This document shows, piece by piece, positions 42,245 through 54,039 of a DNA stretch of 64,000 nucleotides. The translations under genes and the position numbers were made by a program. Numbering within the stretch: position 1 is the stretch's first letter; every line of letters starts with the position of its first letter. Source of the stretch: Podospora pseudocomata (taxonomy: Eukaryota; Ascomycota; Sordariomycetes; Sordariales; Podosporaceae); NCBI RefSeq assembly GCF_035222375.1, contig NC_085891.1, positions 1 through 64,000 of the forward strand. The letters run 5' to 3'. The notes beneath the pieces are model-generated. The model did not search any database and was not told the origin of the DNA. It worked only from the letters and a program-made list of their open reading frames with translations.

Positions 42245-43834
42245 ATGAGGCCTTTTTGGAAGCGAAGCGGTATCGTGGCGTCGTTGATCGCCTTTTCGTC
42301 CTTTCTATTGCTAGCCGCCCCAGTGACAGCCCAGGCTTCATCGACTACCACCTCGTCGCCCGCAGTCAGCTATGTAAACACATTGGCTAACCAACGAGCC
42401 GACCCCCACATTTTCAAACACACGGATGGATGGTACTACTTCACCGCCACAGTTCCTGCCTTTGATAGGATCATCCTCCGTCGTGCTCAGTCCATCCAGG
42501 CGCTGGGTGATGCAGCGGAGACTACAGTTTGGAGGAGGAAGTCGTCTGGTGTTGGGAGTGGTCAGGTCTGGGCACCCGAGATACGTATGTTGCGCACTCG
42601 TCAAGGATCAGAATATACACTTACCAGTTGAGGGTCCCCCTAGACTTCATCGACGGAAAATGGTATATCTACGTCGCTTTGGGCGTAGCAAATGAATGGC
42701 GCATTCGAGCTTTTGTTCTTGAAGCGTCTGGTGCTAACCCCCTGACATCAACATGGATCGAAAAGGGGATTATCAAGACCAACTGGTGAGCCATGATGAT
42801 CTTTGTTGCTTCTATTTGAAACAGATGAATTGATGAATCGCAGGGACACCTTCTCGCTCGACGCAACAACCTTCACCGTCAACTCCACGCGTTATCTTGT
42901 CTGGGCCCAGCAAGACCCGTCCCGGTCCGGCGAGAACTCGTCTCTCTTCATCGCACCGTTGCAGAACCCATGGACTATCCGGGGCACCGCCGTCGCCATC
43001 TCTCATCCCGATCTCGCCTGGGAACGGATAGGGTACAAAGTCAATGAGGGAGCGTCCGTCATCCAACGGAATGGCAGAATCTTCATGACCTACTCCGCCT
43101 CAGCCACGGATCACAACTATTGCATGGGCCTTTTAAGCGCGTCCGCAACTGCCAATCTCATGAACCCAGCATCGTGGACAAAGAGCAGGACGCCCGTCTT
43201 TGTGAGCAACGCCAACACGAACCAATGGGGTCCAGGACACAACAGCTTCACGCTATCAGAGGATGGAAAGAGTGACTTGATGGTATATCATGACAGGGGC
43301 TACAAGGATATCAACGGAGACCCGCTCAACGACCCCAATCGGCGGACGAGGGTGCAAAAGGTGTATTGGAAGGCCGACGGAACACCGGACTTTGGCATCC
43401 CGGTGCCGGATGGAAATACGCCGGTCAGACTGAGGTCGGCCGTCTCATCTGGACTGTTCCTCAGATTTTACACTGGGAACAGCGTGCCGAGCGGCTCGGT
43501 CGCCCTGGAAGATACTCAGTTCCGCATTGTCAATCCCGGGTTGTCGGGTAATGGCACCATCAGCTTGGAGTCAACGAGTAATCCAGGGGTCTACCTTCGC
43601 CGGTTGAATGGAAGCCAGGTTCAGTTTGAAGCAGGCCGGAATCTGAACACCGCAGCCAGCAAGGCATCAGCGAGCTTCAACAGGCGCTCTGGACTGGCCA
43701 ACGGATCCGGGATTTCTCTCGAGGCGTCCGATGCAGGAGGCCAGTATTTACGCTTGCAAGCAGGTGGAGCGTTGGTGGTTTCCGCGGCGAGCAGCACAAC
43801 AGACCAAGAACAAGCGACCTTCTATCTCGAGTAA
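42245..43834 (+). CDS. GH43 exo-alpha-1,5-L-arabinofuranosidase with CBM42 (AbfB)
   Basis: Three exons (42245-42584, 42644-42785, 42844-43834), introns of 59 and 58 bp, 490 aa. The first splice restores WAPEIHFIDGKWYIYVAL and the second TNWDTFSLD, both standard GH43 blocks. A signal-anchor-like N-terminus (SLIAFSSFLLLAAPVTA) precedes RADPHIFKHTDGWYYF (catalytic base Asp), the second Asp in DTFSLDAT and the acid Glu in VNEGASV. The last 150 residues form a CBM42/AbfB beta-trefoil (LRSAVSSGLFLRF, ESTSNPGVYLRR, LEASDAGGQYLRL). The architecture matches Streptomyces Araf43A-type enzymes (GH43 subfamily 26), from memory. It would trim arabinan and arabinosyl side chains. Confidence 0.9.
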
Positions 43835-44888
43835 AGCGTCGCCAATTGCATCCCAGTTGTGGTCCATCGGACCGTGACTGTTATCAGACGTTAACCCAAG
43901 CAGGAAAACTTTCTCCATCATGTAAGGTCGGCCGGCCCCACTTCCCCGCATTCCGGCACCGGCCTCCGCCGGTTGCGGCCGGCTTGGGTGGGACGGAACA
44001 GAGGGAGCGGCAAGCAACGGCTCAGAGTGGGCCTTTCGGCGATTGACACCACTGCTTTGATAGCCCTTGGCACATCTTGTATTGTTTCGTCAAACCCCTA
44101 GATCTAGGTATGCTATGAACCACGAACGAAGCTCATTCATGGTTGGGATTATTTGTCGGAAAAGTCTGTTTTGAAGACCGGCCTTCATGAATGTGTGATG
44201 TTTCGAGGGTTGGAGAAAGGATGAGGTTAATTCATGCTAGATCGACCGAGCGGTGCAGCTTGACCTCGGAAAGCGGGGACGGTACCAAGCTCAATGGATT
44301 ATCAAGGGTAAACATGTAGCCAACCAAAGATAGGAACATTAAATGGACAGCAGTATGAGGGATCTGTGTTATGTAACAGGATCCTCGAGCAAACAGAAAA
44401 CCAAAAGAGCGGCTTCATGGTTTGGTCACTTGATAAGACGGATGGACGTCATGGGTGCAAGTGGGTGCCAAAGAAGCTCGGGGCTTAAGCCGAGACACCC
44501 CATATCCGCGCCACGCCCTGAGCAACACAAGTGCACCAACCGAAGGGCGTATCGGGCAGAATGGAGACAATAAATAGCCCGTCGGCGAGTGCGCTTTCTT
44601 TGTCTTTTGACTCCGACCACTGGAACATCAAACCGGATCCTTGTTCAGGGGTTTGGAAACAAAGGTCTTCGAGAAAGCTTCTCGAAGCCACAGTCGCCTG
44701 GAAAACGACCCCCGAGATCCGGATACCGCGAACTTTCCGCCCTGAGACCCGACACATCAAGGACCGGTTTTCCAACCCAGCCGACACCAAAAGGCGGGAA
44801 TAGCGGAGGCGAATCAACATTACCACAACCCCAGACAACGATCTTCCCCACCTCCGGGGTGACCCCACCATCCACTCGAACTGCCGCG
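43835..44888. other. Intergenic
   Basis: 1.05 kb. The open frame of the next gene continues upstream without an ATG to about 44589, so part may be its leader. No other gene seen. Confidence 0.45.
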
Positions 44889-47054
44889 ATGCCGCCATTG
44901 CTCCGTGCAACCCCGCGCCAGAGGGCATTCCAGGCTTTTCCCGCAGCCAGGTCTGGGGTGAGCGTTACTCGTCTGGGGTATTGCAGGTTCGCCTCCTCTT
45001 CGCAGAAATCAGTCCATGGCACAACAACTTCCAGGAGGACTTGTACCCCGTCCGTCAACAGGCAAAGGTCTGCACTGATCTCATCCTCTCTAAGTTGGAA
45101 CATACAGCAGAAGTGGTCATCGACGGTAGCCATCGATCCCAAAATGTACACGACATCATTTGCGTTCTTCGAGGCGCTATGGGATGCCGGAGTCACCCAT
45201 GTGTTTGTCAATCTGGGCTCCGACCATCCGAGCATCATCGAGGCCATGGTCAAGGGTGCCCGTGAGAAGAAGGGCCAGTTTCCTCGGATTATCACGTGTC
45301 CCAATGAGGTAGGTCTGCGTACATCGTGGCACTGGGGGGTGATGTGTGACCCTTCGCTGACACCATAACCAGATGGTGGCCATGTCGATGGCTGATGGTT
45401 ATGCGCGCCTGACCAACAAGCCGCAGGCCGTCATCGTCCACGTCGACGTGGGCACCCAGGGTCTCGGTGCAGCCGTCCACAATGCCAGCGCTGGCCGTGC
45501 TCCCATCCTCGTTTTCGCTGGCATCTCGCCCATCACGCAGGAAGGCGAGCTGCGCGGTTCGCGGACCGAGTTCATCCATTGGATTCAAGATGTGCCAGAC
45601 CAAAAGCAGATTGTCGCTCAGTACTGTCGGTATTCAGCTGAGTTGAAGACGGGAGTAAACGTGAAGCAAATGGTCAACCGGGCGCTGCAGTTTGCCAAAT
45701 CGGCGCCGCAGGGTCCCGTGTATCTTTGCGGATCGAGAGAGGTGATGGAACAGGAGATTGAGCCGTACAGCATCCAACAAGACGAATGGGATCCAGTTGA
45801 GCTAGGCGGGCTACCTGGGTCGGCCGTGAGCAAGATCGCAGAAGCCTTGGCCGGTGCAGAGAGGCCGCTATTGATTACTGGATATGCCGGAAGAAACCCA
45901 GAGATGCCGGCAAAGTTGGTGGAGCTGGCAAACACTGTCAAAGGCCTTCGAGTGCTGGACACGGGTGGCAGCGACATGTGTTTTCCAGCAGACCATCCGG
46001 CATGGCTGGGATTGCGGTACGGCAATGAGGAGGCAATCCAGACCGCCGACACCATCATCGTTCTGGACTGCGACGTTCCCTGGATTCCCACCCAGTGTAA
46101 ACCACGATCAGACGCCAAAATCTTCCATATCGACGTCGACCCCCTCAAACAAGTGATGCCTCTCTTTTACATCAAGGCGCAGGCACGGTATCGAGCCGAC
46201 GCCATGGCATCTGTGAATCAGATCCTGGCGGCACTGCAATCAGATGAAAGCCTAAGAGCCAAGTTGGCAGGCGGGGCCAGTGAGCAAAGGTGGACCGCAT
46301 TGCAAACGTCGTACAGGGAGCGGATTGACGGTATTGCGTCGCGAGCGAGACCTCTTGACAATGGTGAGTTTGGGACCGGCCACCTGTGTTCCAAGTTGCG
46401 AGAGTTGTGCCCAGAAGACACAATCTGGGCCGTCGAGGCCGTCACCAACACCCTATTCGTCCACGACAACATTCAGCCAACAAAACCAGGACAGTGGATC
46501 AACTGCGGTGGTGGGGGGTTGGGGTGGTCTGGTGGTGGTGCTCTCGGAGTTAAGCTTGCGTCGGACCATGAGGCCAAACTTCAGGGCCACGAGCATGGCA
46601 AGTTTGTGGTGCAGATTGTCGGCGATGGGTCGTTTTTGTTCTCGGTTCCCGGCAGCGTGTATTGGATTGCAAAGCGTTACAACATTCCCATTCTGACCAT
46701 TGTGTTGAACAACAAGGGTAAGTGGACTGGACTCCTGGCTGCATGTAGGCCAAGCCCTCCTGGGGCTCTGACTGACGTAAACGCACACATTTAGGCTGGA
46801 ACGCGCCACGCAGGTCGTTATTGTTGGTCCATCCCGACGGCCTGGGCGCTGGTGCGACCAATGACGATATCCACATTGCGTTCAACCCTTCTCCGGACTA
46901 TGCTGGCATTGCCAAAGCAGCAGCTGGAGGAGACGTTTTTGCTGAGAGGGTTGACCAAGCAGTCGACTTGGTCGATGTTCTAAAGAGGGCTATCCAGGCA
47001 GTGCAGAATGGGCAAACAGCTGTTGTCGACTGCAAAGTTGCCTCTGGATGCTGA
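44889..47054 (+). CDS. Thiamine-diphosphate enzyme, acetolactate-synthase-like
   Basis: Three exons (44889-45308, 45373-46717, 46795-47054; introns 64 and 77 bp) give 674 aa. The first 85 residues are rich in Arg, Ser and Ala (LLRATPRQRAFQAFPAARSG ... RFASSS) and look like a mitochondrial presequence. An internal ATG at 45144 starts a 589-aa form at the usual family N-terminus. The order is PYR domain with catalytic Glu (TCPNE joined to MVAMSMADGYARL), central domain, and PP domain with GDGSFLFS ... LNNKGWN, the GDG-x(n)-NN thiamine-diphosphate and Mg2+ motif. It decarboxylates or ligates 2-oxo acids; the exact substrate is not readable. It is not an obvious biosynthetic ILV2. Relatives include oxalyl-CoA and benzoylformate decarboxylases. 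Confidence 0.87.
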
Positions 47055-48346
47055 GAATGATTTTAGCCGTGCCGTATGTAGGCGTATAGGCGTGTAGGCA
47101 GCCATTGAGTCGGCTACCACGATATGTGGAAGGAAGCGGGCAGTCGGAAATTTCAGGAAGGTTGCTACTGGAAAATTTTCGTTTCCTTGACAGATGTGAC
47201 TTTTGCTTCGCTGTTTTTCTGACGTACAGGTGATGCAGGGTTCGAGAGCCCGAGGCAGCATCCTACAACCATTCCAGAGGTACCACGATTTGGCATGCCA
47301 CCATGCCAAGACTGTACTCTGAGTGTCAGTGGGAGGGTTGCATTGAAGCTGCATGTCGTCGGCCCAGTATAGTCAATCTCAGCTCATGGCTTTCGTTGGA
47401 CAAAGATGCATCCATCTGTGACGGTGCCACGATGAAGCACGATAGGCGGCGGGGCTGGCGATGATGGGGAATTTGCGGCTGTCGCCACCGCGTTAAATTA
47501 CATATCGTGTGATATTCGAGCTCGAATTGCCTGGAGGGGGCTGAGAGGAGTGATGTCGTTTGTTGCAGATCTGCTGGCAGGATGTCATAGGTGTGCTGTG
47601 ATCGGTTGGTGGTAGGTGGTGGTTTGTATATGTGAAGCTCCATCGCATTTCCGTGTCATCAGGCGAATTGCATGGCGCACAGACCAGGAGGGGTCCTTTT
47701 GTACCAACCAGCGACCCTGAAAATTGCCAACGGCTTTCACCCCACAATCCGCACCTCGAATCCTCAACCTGATTCCATTGTACCCGTCAACGGCAACGGC
47801 CCGGTCGCAGACGTCTTGTTCTCTTCCTCACTTCATCAGACGGAGGTGGAGGTTTTTCATATATATCAGCTTTCTGTAACATACCATTTACGCCCTCCTA
47901 GCTATCGCCAGATACCTCTCCTAGGTGCGCCCCCTGCCGACCGTTCTCTTCACATCCGGGGCAGTTTCTCAGACCCATCCGCTGATTTGCCCCTCCCGCC
48001 GGGCACTGACCCACTATCTGCGGCAAACGAGATCTCTTGAATGCACGAGACCACGAGACCCTGAGCAACTTACCTACCTTGTCTGGACCCTGAATGCGAG
48101 ATCATGAGGCTGGCTGCGGCTCTGTCTTTTCAAGTACGCAAAACCAGAAAGCCACCTTGGTAGTCTTGAACTGTTTTTATTCCACGCCGGCGCCTACGGA
48201 CTCCGACGTGCTCTTTCTTGTGGCGCAAGGATATCGGGTACCAAGGCATAAGTAACCTTTGCCCATCCAACCGCCAACCAATTTGCACTCTTTGCCGTTT
48301 CTCGGCTTCCATCTAAAGCCACGAAGGGCTCGCAGGTCCCCTCGAA
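47055..48346. other. Intergenic
   Basis: 1.29 kb between the TPP enzyme and the cyclin gene; a TATATAT-like site lies near 47860. No gene supported. Confidence 0.4.
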
Positions 48347-49417
48347 ATGGCAGACTGCGACAAATCGGCCGATGCCTCTCACGAAGCTGGCAGCGACACC
48401 AGTGCCGTCCCATCCCCGCCACCACCGCCTGTTCCCTCAGCCGACCCCAACTTGCGCTTCATCCCGAGCCCAGAAAGCGATGCCTCGCCTACTCTTGCCG
48501 CACAGGTCGACGATATCTACAAAATTGCGCCCGTCGCTGCTCTCAGAATGCTCAGCGCGGGCATCGAGGCGCTCGTGAATATGACGGGAGACATCCCGCC
48601 CACGCCACCACCGAGAAGCCCCACCATGCCGCACATGCGAGGTATGGAAGCAGAGAAGAAGAGTATCGTGCGGTCCAATTCAGACAAGAATCTGGCCCGT
48701 CTTGCTCAGCAACGAAGCGCAGCAAACTCTCCACGGCCCTCCCCCCGGCCCGGTCGGTCTCCGCTGCATTCGGGCGCGAAGGCCGCGTCCGTTCCCGTAC
48801 CCGACAGTGCCCAATCCATCGACGGCGTCCAGCTGCGGGCGCCTTACCCGACACAGGCCTCAAGAGCAGAACAGCCCCTTGCTCCATATATTGTCGTTGG
48901 TGAGAACTCGCAGCCGCTCAATCTCCAACATAGCGCCATCACTCGCAAGTTTTACTCTCGCCTCCCGCCACCGATATCTATTACCGAGTATCTCCTCCGA
49001 ATACACCGTTTCTGCCCCATGTCTACCGCCGTCTATCTAGCCACATCCTTATACATACATCGTTTGGCCGTGCTGGAGCGAGCCATTGCCATAACTAAGA
49101 GGAATGCTCATCGTCTGTTGCTAGCGGGATTGAGAGTGGCCATGAAGGCCCTGGAGGACTTGAGCTACGCACACGGAAAAGTGGCAAAGGTCGGCGGTGT
49201 CAGTGAGGCAGAATTGGCGAGGCTGGAAATCAGCTTCTGCTTTCTTACGGGGTTCGAGTTGGTTGTGACCTATGAGTCGTTGAGCAAACATTGGGAGATG
49301 CTCAGAAGAGGAACCGACTGCTGGAATCTGCATGATGAGTTGATGGAGGAGGACATGACGGTTTTGCAATTTGCAAAGCCGCCAAAGCTGAGGAGGGAGC
49401 ACGCTGTGTCAACTTGA
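48347..49417 (+). CDS. PHO80-type cyclin (Pcl6/7- or PREG-like)
   Basis: A single exon gives 356 aa. A disordered, Pro- and Ser-rich N-terminal half (PSPPPPPVPSADPN; SPRPSPRPGRSPL) precedes the cyclin box of the PHO80 family at about residues 200-330. Its hallmarks are ITRKFYSRLPPPISITEYLL, FCPMSTAVYLATSLYIHRL, RLLLAGLRVAMKALEDLSYA and LARLEISFCFLTGFELVV. Such cyclins partner Pho85-type kinases in phosphate, glycogen or nutrient signalling. Many SP and TP sites in the N-terminus suggest phosphorylation. Which Pho85 cyclin it corresponds to cannot be told by eye. Confidence 0.88.
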   Translation: MADCDKSADASHEAGSDTSAVPSPPPPPVPSADPNLRFIPSPESDASPTLAAQVDDIYKIAPVAALRMLSAGIEALVNMTGDIPPTPPPRSPTMPHMRGMEAEKKSIVRSNSDKNLARLAQQRSAANSPRPSPRPGRSPLHSGAKAASVPVPDSAQSIDGVQLRAPYPTQASRAEQPLAPYIVVGENSQPLNLQHSAITRKFYSRLPPPISITEYLLRIHRFCPMSTAVYLATSLYIHRLAVLERAIAITKRNAHRLLLAGLRVAMKALEDLSYAHGKVAKVGGVSEAELARLEISFCFLTGFELVVTYESLSKHWEMLRRGTDCWNLHDELMEEDMTVLQFAKPPKLRREHAVST

Positions 49418-50499
49418 ACGTCTACAAAAGTAATCAATCGGATGAATTGTTTGTCAGCATCAATTTTAACCCACCTGCTCCGACACTGGGCTGGAGAGTC
49501 CTGTTTCCCTCGGCCAGGCTTTTCCCGACCGGTGAAAGATCATCCACTGTGTTTGAGTGGGTAGACATCACGGTGTCGCTTGTCCAGTGCAACAGAGCCA
49601 GCCAGGCCTGGTGGACGGCTATATCACCCTGACACCATGAGGTGAATTCTCCAGCGCTAGAGTGGCGCATCCTTTCTGGAGCTCTCCCTCTTGCAACCCA
49701 ACGGCCACCCTCGCTGCTGTTGACGATAGCGGATGTGGACGATTGCGGTATCTTTCAAGGAATAACCCTAAGTCCGACTATTAGTGCGGCCTGCGAAGTA
49801 CGATCAAGTCTTTTCTGTGACGACCATAACTGCGGGTGGGCCTGTACGGCAGGGGCACAGTCAGGAAAACCTGGTGCTGTTGTAGCCATGCGAAGTTCTC
49901 GACAGGGCAGAGCACAGGCGAAATGACAGAAAAGGGTCATGCTGGAGGCGCGATGAACGCAATCATCGGAAAGGTGTCGAATAAAAGAAGGGTTAACAGA
50001 AAAGCCTCGGCACTATGCAGTACATCTTCACTTCACTGTGTGTATGCTCAATCTAAGCATGTCTATATCGAGTGCACTGAAACCTTGACTAGTTCCTGTG
50101 AAACCACCAAGACGCGAGGGGCTTCGATACCGAAATCTTCACACATGGTGTCTATTGCTGGGAAGTCATCAGGAAGCAACGCAACCGCATCCATTACCGA
50201 CGTAGCCAAACCGCTGGCCAGGAGTGCTAGGGTTATAAGGTATTTGAGGTTGACATTCTTTGCCAAGTAACCGTTGTGCAATTGCCGAAACAAACCGTAC
50301 CTGTTGTTCTTTGGCGGGGTAGCTGGGCTTCTAGCGCCGTGGATACTCTCGGCCACCCCACTGATTCAATAGACACCTGCCCCGCACTGATGGAGGGGCA
50401 GGACGGGAGCTCTGGCCTCCTCCAGTCGCAAGGTCCTAAACAGAGAGGTTGGGATCAAAGCAACCGTCCACGCCCTCTTCCACCGCATCCACATCTTCC
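49418..50499. other. Intergenic with possible small-secreted-protein remnant
   Basis: 1.08 kb. On the minus strand, about 50255-50063 reads as a hydrophobic signal-like segment (YLITLALLASGLATS) followed by some 40 residues with one cysteine and a stop at 50063. There is no in-frame ATG before it, so it is either a second exon or a decayed gene. Confidence 0.3.
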
Positions 50500-52044
50500 A
50501 TGCTACAGTCAGGCCTCCGAGTTCTGGCCTCCACGATAAGAAGTTCGAAAGCACGTCTCCCGTTCACGTTTCCGACACGCCGTTTCGACAACCGTGACAT
50601 CGCCGTCGCGATGGACTACAATAAGATCCTGCAGGGGAAATACCCCGCGAAGCAGCACGCAAAGCGTGTGAGCGACTACATTCGCGACAAAATTCCGAAC
50701 GCTACAGGTGTATTGTACCTCGAGGGCCGTGCCACCAAGATGATTGAAGACAACGATAGCGAGGAGCACTTTCGACAGCGTCGCTATTTCTACTACCTCA
50801 CCGGATGTCCTCTTGCCGATTCATACGTCATCCATGACATGGACTCGTCCAAGACAACGCTATTCATCCCACCCGTTGATCCCGAAAGCGTCATTTGGTC
50901 TGGTCTTCCTGTCTCCGCCGAGGAGGCCCTCAGCAACTGGGACGTGGACGAAGTCAAATACACAAACGAAATCAACGCAACACTTGCCCATGTCGGTGCC
51001 TCCAAAGACAACGCCACGCTTTATGCCATCCCCAACCAAGTCTCCGAGAAGGTCACCTTTCTCGAGTTTGACCACAAAAACTTTTCCATTTTGAAGGAGG
51101 CCATTGAGGTCACCCGTGTAGTCAAGGACGAGTACGAGATTGCCATGATCGGCAAAGCCAACCAGATAAGCAGCAGGGCCCATGAGTTGGTCATGAAGAA
51201 GGTCAAGCACGTCAAGAATGAGCGCGAGCTCGAAGCTGTGTTCCTAGCTGAGTGCATTTCCAATGGGGCCCGTGATCAGGCATATCACAGCATCGTTGCC
51301 GCTGGTCGGGCTGCTGCGACGCTCCATTACGTTGCCAACAACGCCCCCTTGGATGGCAAACTGAACCTCTTGTTGGATGCCGGCGGCGAGTGGAACTGCT
51401 ATGCTTCAGATATCACGAGAACATTTCCCATCAATGGCAAATTCACCACGGAGAGCAGGGCCATCTACGACATCGTCCTCAAAATGCAGCTTGAATGCAT
51501 TGCTGCACTGAAGGAAGGTGTTGTGTGGGATGATGTTCACACCTTGGCCCACAAGATTGCCATTGATGGGCTGTTGGAGCTTGGCATCTTGAAAGGTGAC
51601 AAGGAGGCCATCCTGGAGAGCCGTACAAGTGTCGCCTTCTTCCCCCATGGGCTGGGACACTATCTCGGCATGGACACACACGATACTGGCGGCAATGCCA
51701 ACTATGCTGACAAGGACACCATGTTCCGCTACCTCAGGGTGAGAGGGACTCTACCGGCCGGAAGTGTCATCACGGTTGAGCCGGGTCTTTACTTCTGTAA
51801 CTTCATCATCGAACCCTTCCTCAATGACCCCAAGCACTCTCAGTACATTAACCGTCCAGTTCTGGACAGGTATTGGGATGTGGGCGGTGTACGGTATGTC
51901 GACCCCAACGCTCCTCCTTCGCAGCCATTGCTAACCTATGCCAGCATCGAGGACAATATCGTCATCACTAAGACGGGGACAAAAAATCTTACCACAGCCA
52001 TCAAGGATCCTGATGAAATGGAGAGACTGATTGCGTCCAGTTAG
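50500..52044 (+). CDS. Xaa-Pro aminopeptidase, M24B (PEPP-like)
   Basis: A single exon gives 514 aa from 50500, or 477 aa from the ATG at 50611, which matches the usual family start ([19 protein letters not shown]). The extra 37 residues ([18 protein letters not shown]) are basic and Ser-rich, as in a mitochondrial presequence, so two localised forms are plausible. The N-terminal creatinase-like domain is followed by the pita-bread M24 domain. All five metal ligands are visible: LLDAGGEW (Asp), [10 protein letters not shown] (Asp), PHGLGHYLG (His), TVEPGLYF (Glu) and SIEDNIVIT (Glu). It removes N-terminal residues next to proline. Confidence 0.92.
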   Translation: MLQSGLRVLASTIRSSKARLPFTFPTRRFDNRDIAVAMDYNKILQGKYPAKQHAKRVSDYIRDKIPNATGVLYLEGRATKMIEDNDSEEHFRQRRYFYYLTGCPLADSYVIHDMDSSKTTLFIPPVDPESVIWSGLPVSAEEALSNWDVDEVKYTNEINATLAHVGASKDNATLYAIPNQVSEKVTFLEFDHKNFSILKEAIEVTRVVKDEYEIAMIGKANQISSRAHELVMKKVKHVKNERELEAVFLAECISNGARDQAYHSIVAAGRAAATLHYVANNAPLDGKLNLLLDAGGEWNCYASDITRTFPINGKFTTESRAIYDIVLKMQLECIAALKEGVVWDDVHTLAHKIAIDGLLELGILKGDKEAILESRTSVAFFPHGLGHYLGMDTHDTGGNANYADKDTMFRYLRVRGTLPAGSVITVEPGLYFCNFIIEPFLNDPKHSQYINRPVLDRYWDVGGVRYVDPNAPPSQPLLTYASIEDNIVITKTGTKNLTTAIKDPDEMERLIASS

Positions 52045-52490
52045 ATGGCCTGAGCTAGTACTGAGATAAAGGCGATGATTCTTTTCACATGTACTCTAGC
52101 GCATCACTACTCAGTTCGGGATACACTTCTGGAATCCTGACTTGAAACAGTAGATTTCTGATACTTTTCTTCAGGAGACGAGCAACTTGTTGCTTATCGG
52201 GTTGATCTCGTTCCCATCCCAGAGATGCCGGTTGTGGCACCGTAATAACCTCGCAGGCTACAAGACGCCACCATCTCCGCCCGGAGCCCTTTGATTGAAG
52301 TTTGTTTTGCCTTTGGGTTCAGTGGATGACACCCAGCGCACAATATTTTGCCTCGGGCTTTTCGCCTGTGCTCGTCCATTTTCTTTCGTTTCTCTTTGCG
52401 TTGCCTCACACCTCGACATCTTGCAGAACACGTTACATCACGACATACCTGAAAAACATTCCTCCCCACGCAGGCCACCGACCTGAAACA
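52045..52490. other. Intergenic and leader of the secreted gene
   Basis: 446 bp. The frame of the downstream protein is open upstream, but the signal peptide fixes the start at 52491. Confidence 0.5.
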
Positions 52491-53251
52491 ATGCGTGCTC
52501 TCTCCATTCTCACCCTTACCACAGTGGCCCTGGCGGCCTCTGTCCCTGATTTTCGCCAGGACAGTGAACACATTTCGGGTTCTCAAAGGCGCCGGAGTGC
52601 GGAACCAGGCAACATTCAACTCCACAAGACTGTGATTCCCGACTGGGCAGACGACATCTACCTGACACCCAGCCCGAAGGAACATCTCGATTCCGAGCGA
52701 CTCCTCCTCCACCAGAGCAATGTCAAAGATATTTCCAAGGAGCGCGACAGCCCGTCCATCCGCGTCGACCCTGTCGAAGTGCACATGTACACCGAGACAT
52801 ATCCAAGCCCTGGTGTAGAGAGAAACGTGGTTTCCGCCCGTGGTACCGTGTTCGAGCCCGAACCTAACAGCCTCGGGGGCAGGGTTCCAACATGTACCCG
52901 AAAGGCTGGGAAGCTTCATACACAGCGAAAGTGGTCAATCGGCTACGATCATGACAACAAATACAACGGGATGCATTGCGGGCAATCGGTCCGTGTAGCG
53001 CTCAAGTCCTTCAAAAAGTGCAGGCCCACGACAGATTGGTATCGCCTTTCCCCATGCTTACCTTATCTCTTAGAAACACAAAGCTAACAAAAATGGGAAA
53101 ATGCAGGACATGCGTGCGCAATGGAGAGCAGGGACTAGGCGGTGTGACCGTTGAGTTTCATACTCCGCGGGGGTGTGATGATCGGAGAATTCATCAAGCA
53201 ATGAAGAAAGCTAGTGGGGGTCAGATTGATGTCTGGTGTCAACACAAATAG
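52491..53251 (+). CDS. Secreted pro-protein with six-cysteine C-terminal domain
   Basis: Exons 52491-53038 and 53107-53251 (68-bp intron) give 230 aa. A signal peptide (MRALSILTLTTVALAAS) is followed by a possible Kex2 processing site after SQRRR near residue 38, a long polar segment with no cysteine, and a C-terminal domain of about 100 residues with six cysteines (in PTCTRK, MHCGQS, KKCRP, DWTCVR, GCDDR and VWCQ). The even cysteine count suggests three disulfides. This layout is typical of fungal secreted effectors or antimicrobial proteins, but no family is recognised. The splice joins TTDW to TCVRNG in frame. Confidence 0.75.
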
Positions 53252-53949
53252 ATCATCCAGCAGTCAAGTATGACAGTAGTTTTGCTGTCAGCTGCCCGAT
53301 AGGTCGAATAGGTGGTAGGAAATGAGTGACCACAAGGAGTCACCCCTGCCTATAATTGGGAGGGAAAGCAGCCAGAAAAGAGTAGTGACGATTGGATGTA
53401 CCTTATAGAAAGCTCCTAACGAATATAATTTATCATGTATGGAAGAACCTATGTTGATCTTGTGCAGTTAACCTTGTAGGTATAACAGTGCAGAATCAGA
53501 CAGAAGAAACTCAGTGAAGAGGCCTTGCCATTTGCAAGATTATAGCGCTTTCCCGTTTCAGATATAATTCGTTTCATAGAGAACTTGAGGCTAGATCTCT
53601 CTGTCTCAGCTTACACCCAAGATAACCGCTCGCTTTGTTTTAACCGGGGTCATTATATAAGAGCTGAACTTACGTTTTCGTCTTAGTTAAGGTATCTGCT
53701 TTGTACAGAGAGGCTGGTTTACGGCAATACTCACAGACGATTCAGCTGCAGTGGTTTGTTTTCTAGTGCTCTAGGTTCTTGTAGATAATTCTTTGTCTTC
53801 CAGGACTCTATCAACCAAACTTGCAAATCTAATATCGGATCCATCTGTGACATGTGCTAAGTACCTCTATAGCCGATTACCTACTACCTTGGAATCATAT
53901 CGTACTAGGAGTCAAACTTCTTCAGTTAGTAATATCAAACATTTGCAGT
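53252..53949. other. AT-rich intergenic region before the tRNA
   Basis: About 700 bp, clearly AT-richer than the coding neighbours. No gene seen. Confidence 0.45.
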
Positions 53950-54030
53950 GTCGCTTTGGCGGAGTGGTTAACGCGCGGCCCTGCTAAGGCCGTTTCTTCG
54001 GAAGCGTAGGTTCGAATCCTGCAGGCGACG
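53950..54030 (+). tRNA. tRNA-Ser (anticodon GCT)
   Basis: An 81-nt class II tRNA. The acceptor stem pairs GTCGCTT with AGGCGAC plus discriminator G. The D-arm GGCGGAGTGGTTAACGC is followed by an anticodon stem CGGCC/GGCCG with loop CTGCTAA (anticodon GCT, reads AGC/AGT), a long variable arm with a TTCG loop, and T-arm GGTTCGAATCC. There is no intron and CCA is not encoded. A T-run about 5 nt downstream is the Pol III terminator. Confidence 0.96.
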
Positions 54031-54033
54031 TTC

Positions 54034-54039
54034 CTTTTT
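54034..54039 (+). terminator. Pol III terminator of tRNA-Ser
   Basis: A run of five Ts shortly after the tRNA 3' end. Confidence 0.7.

Noticed and set aside
44343-44573. 77-codon plus-strand frame
   Set aside because: Compositionally random, with no homology signal by eye.
52194-52919. 241-codon minus-strand frame
   Set aside because: Antisense shadow of the spliced secreted protein, whose signal peptide and splice fit are far better.
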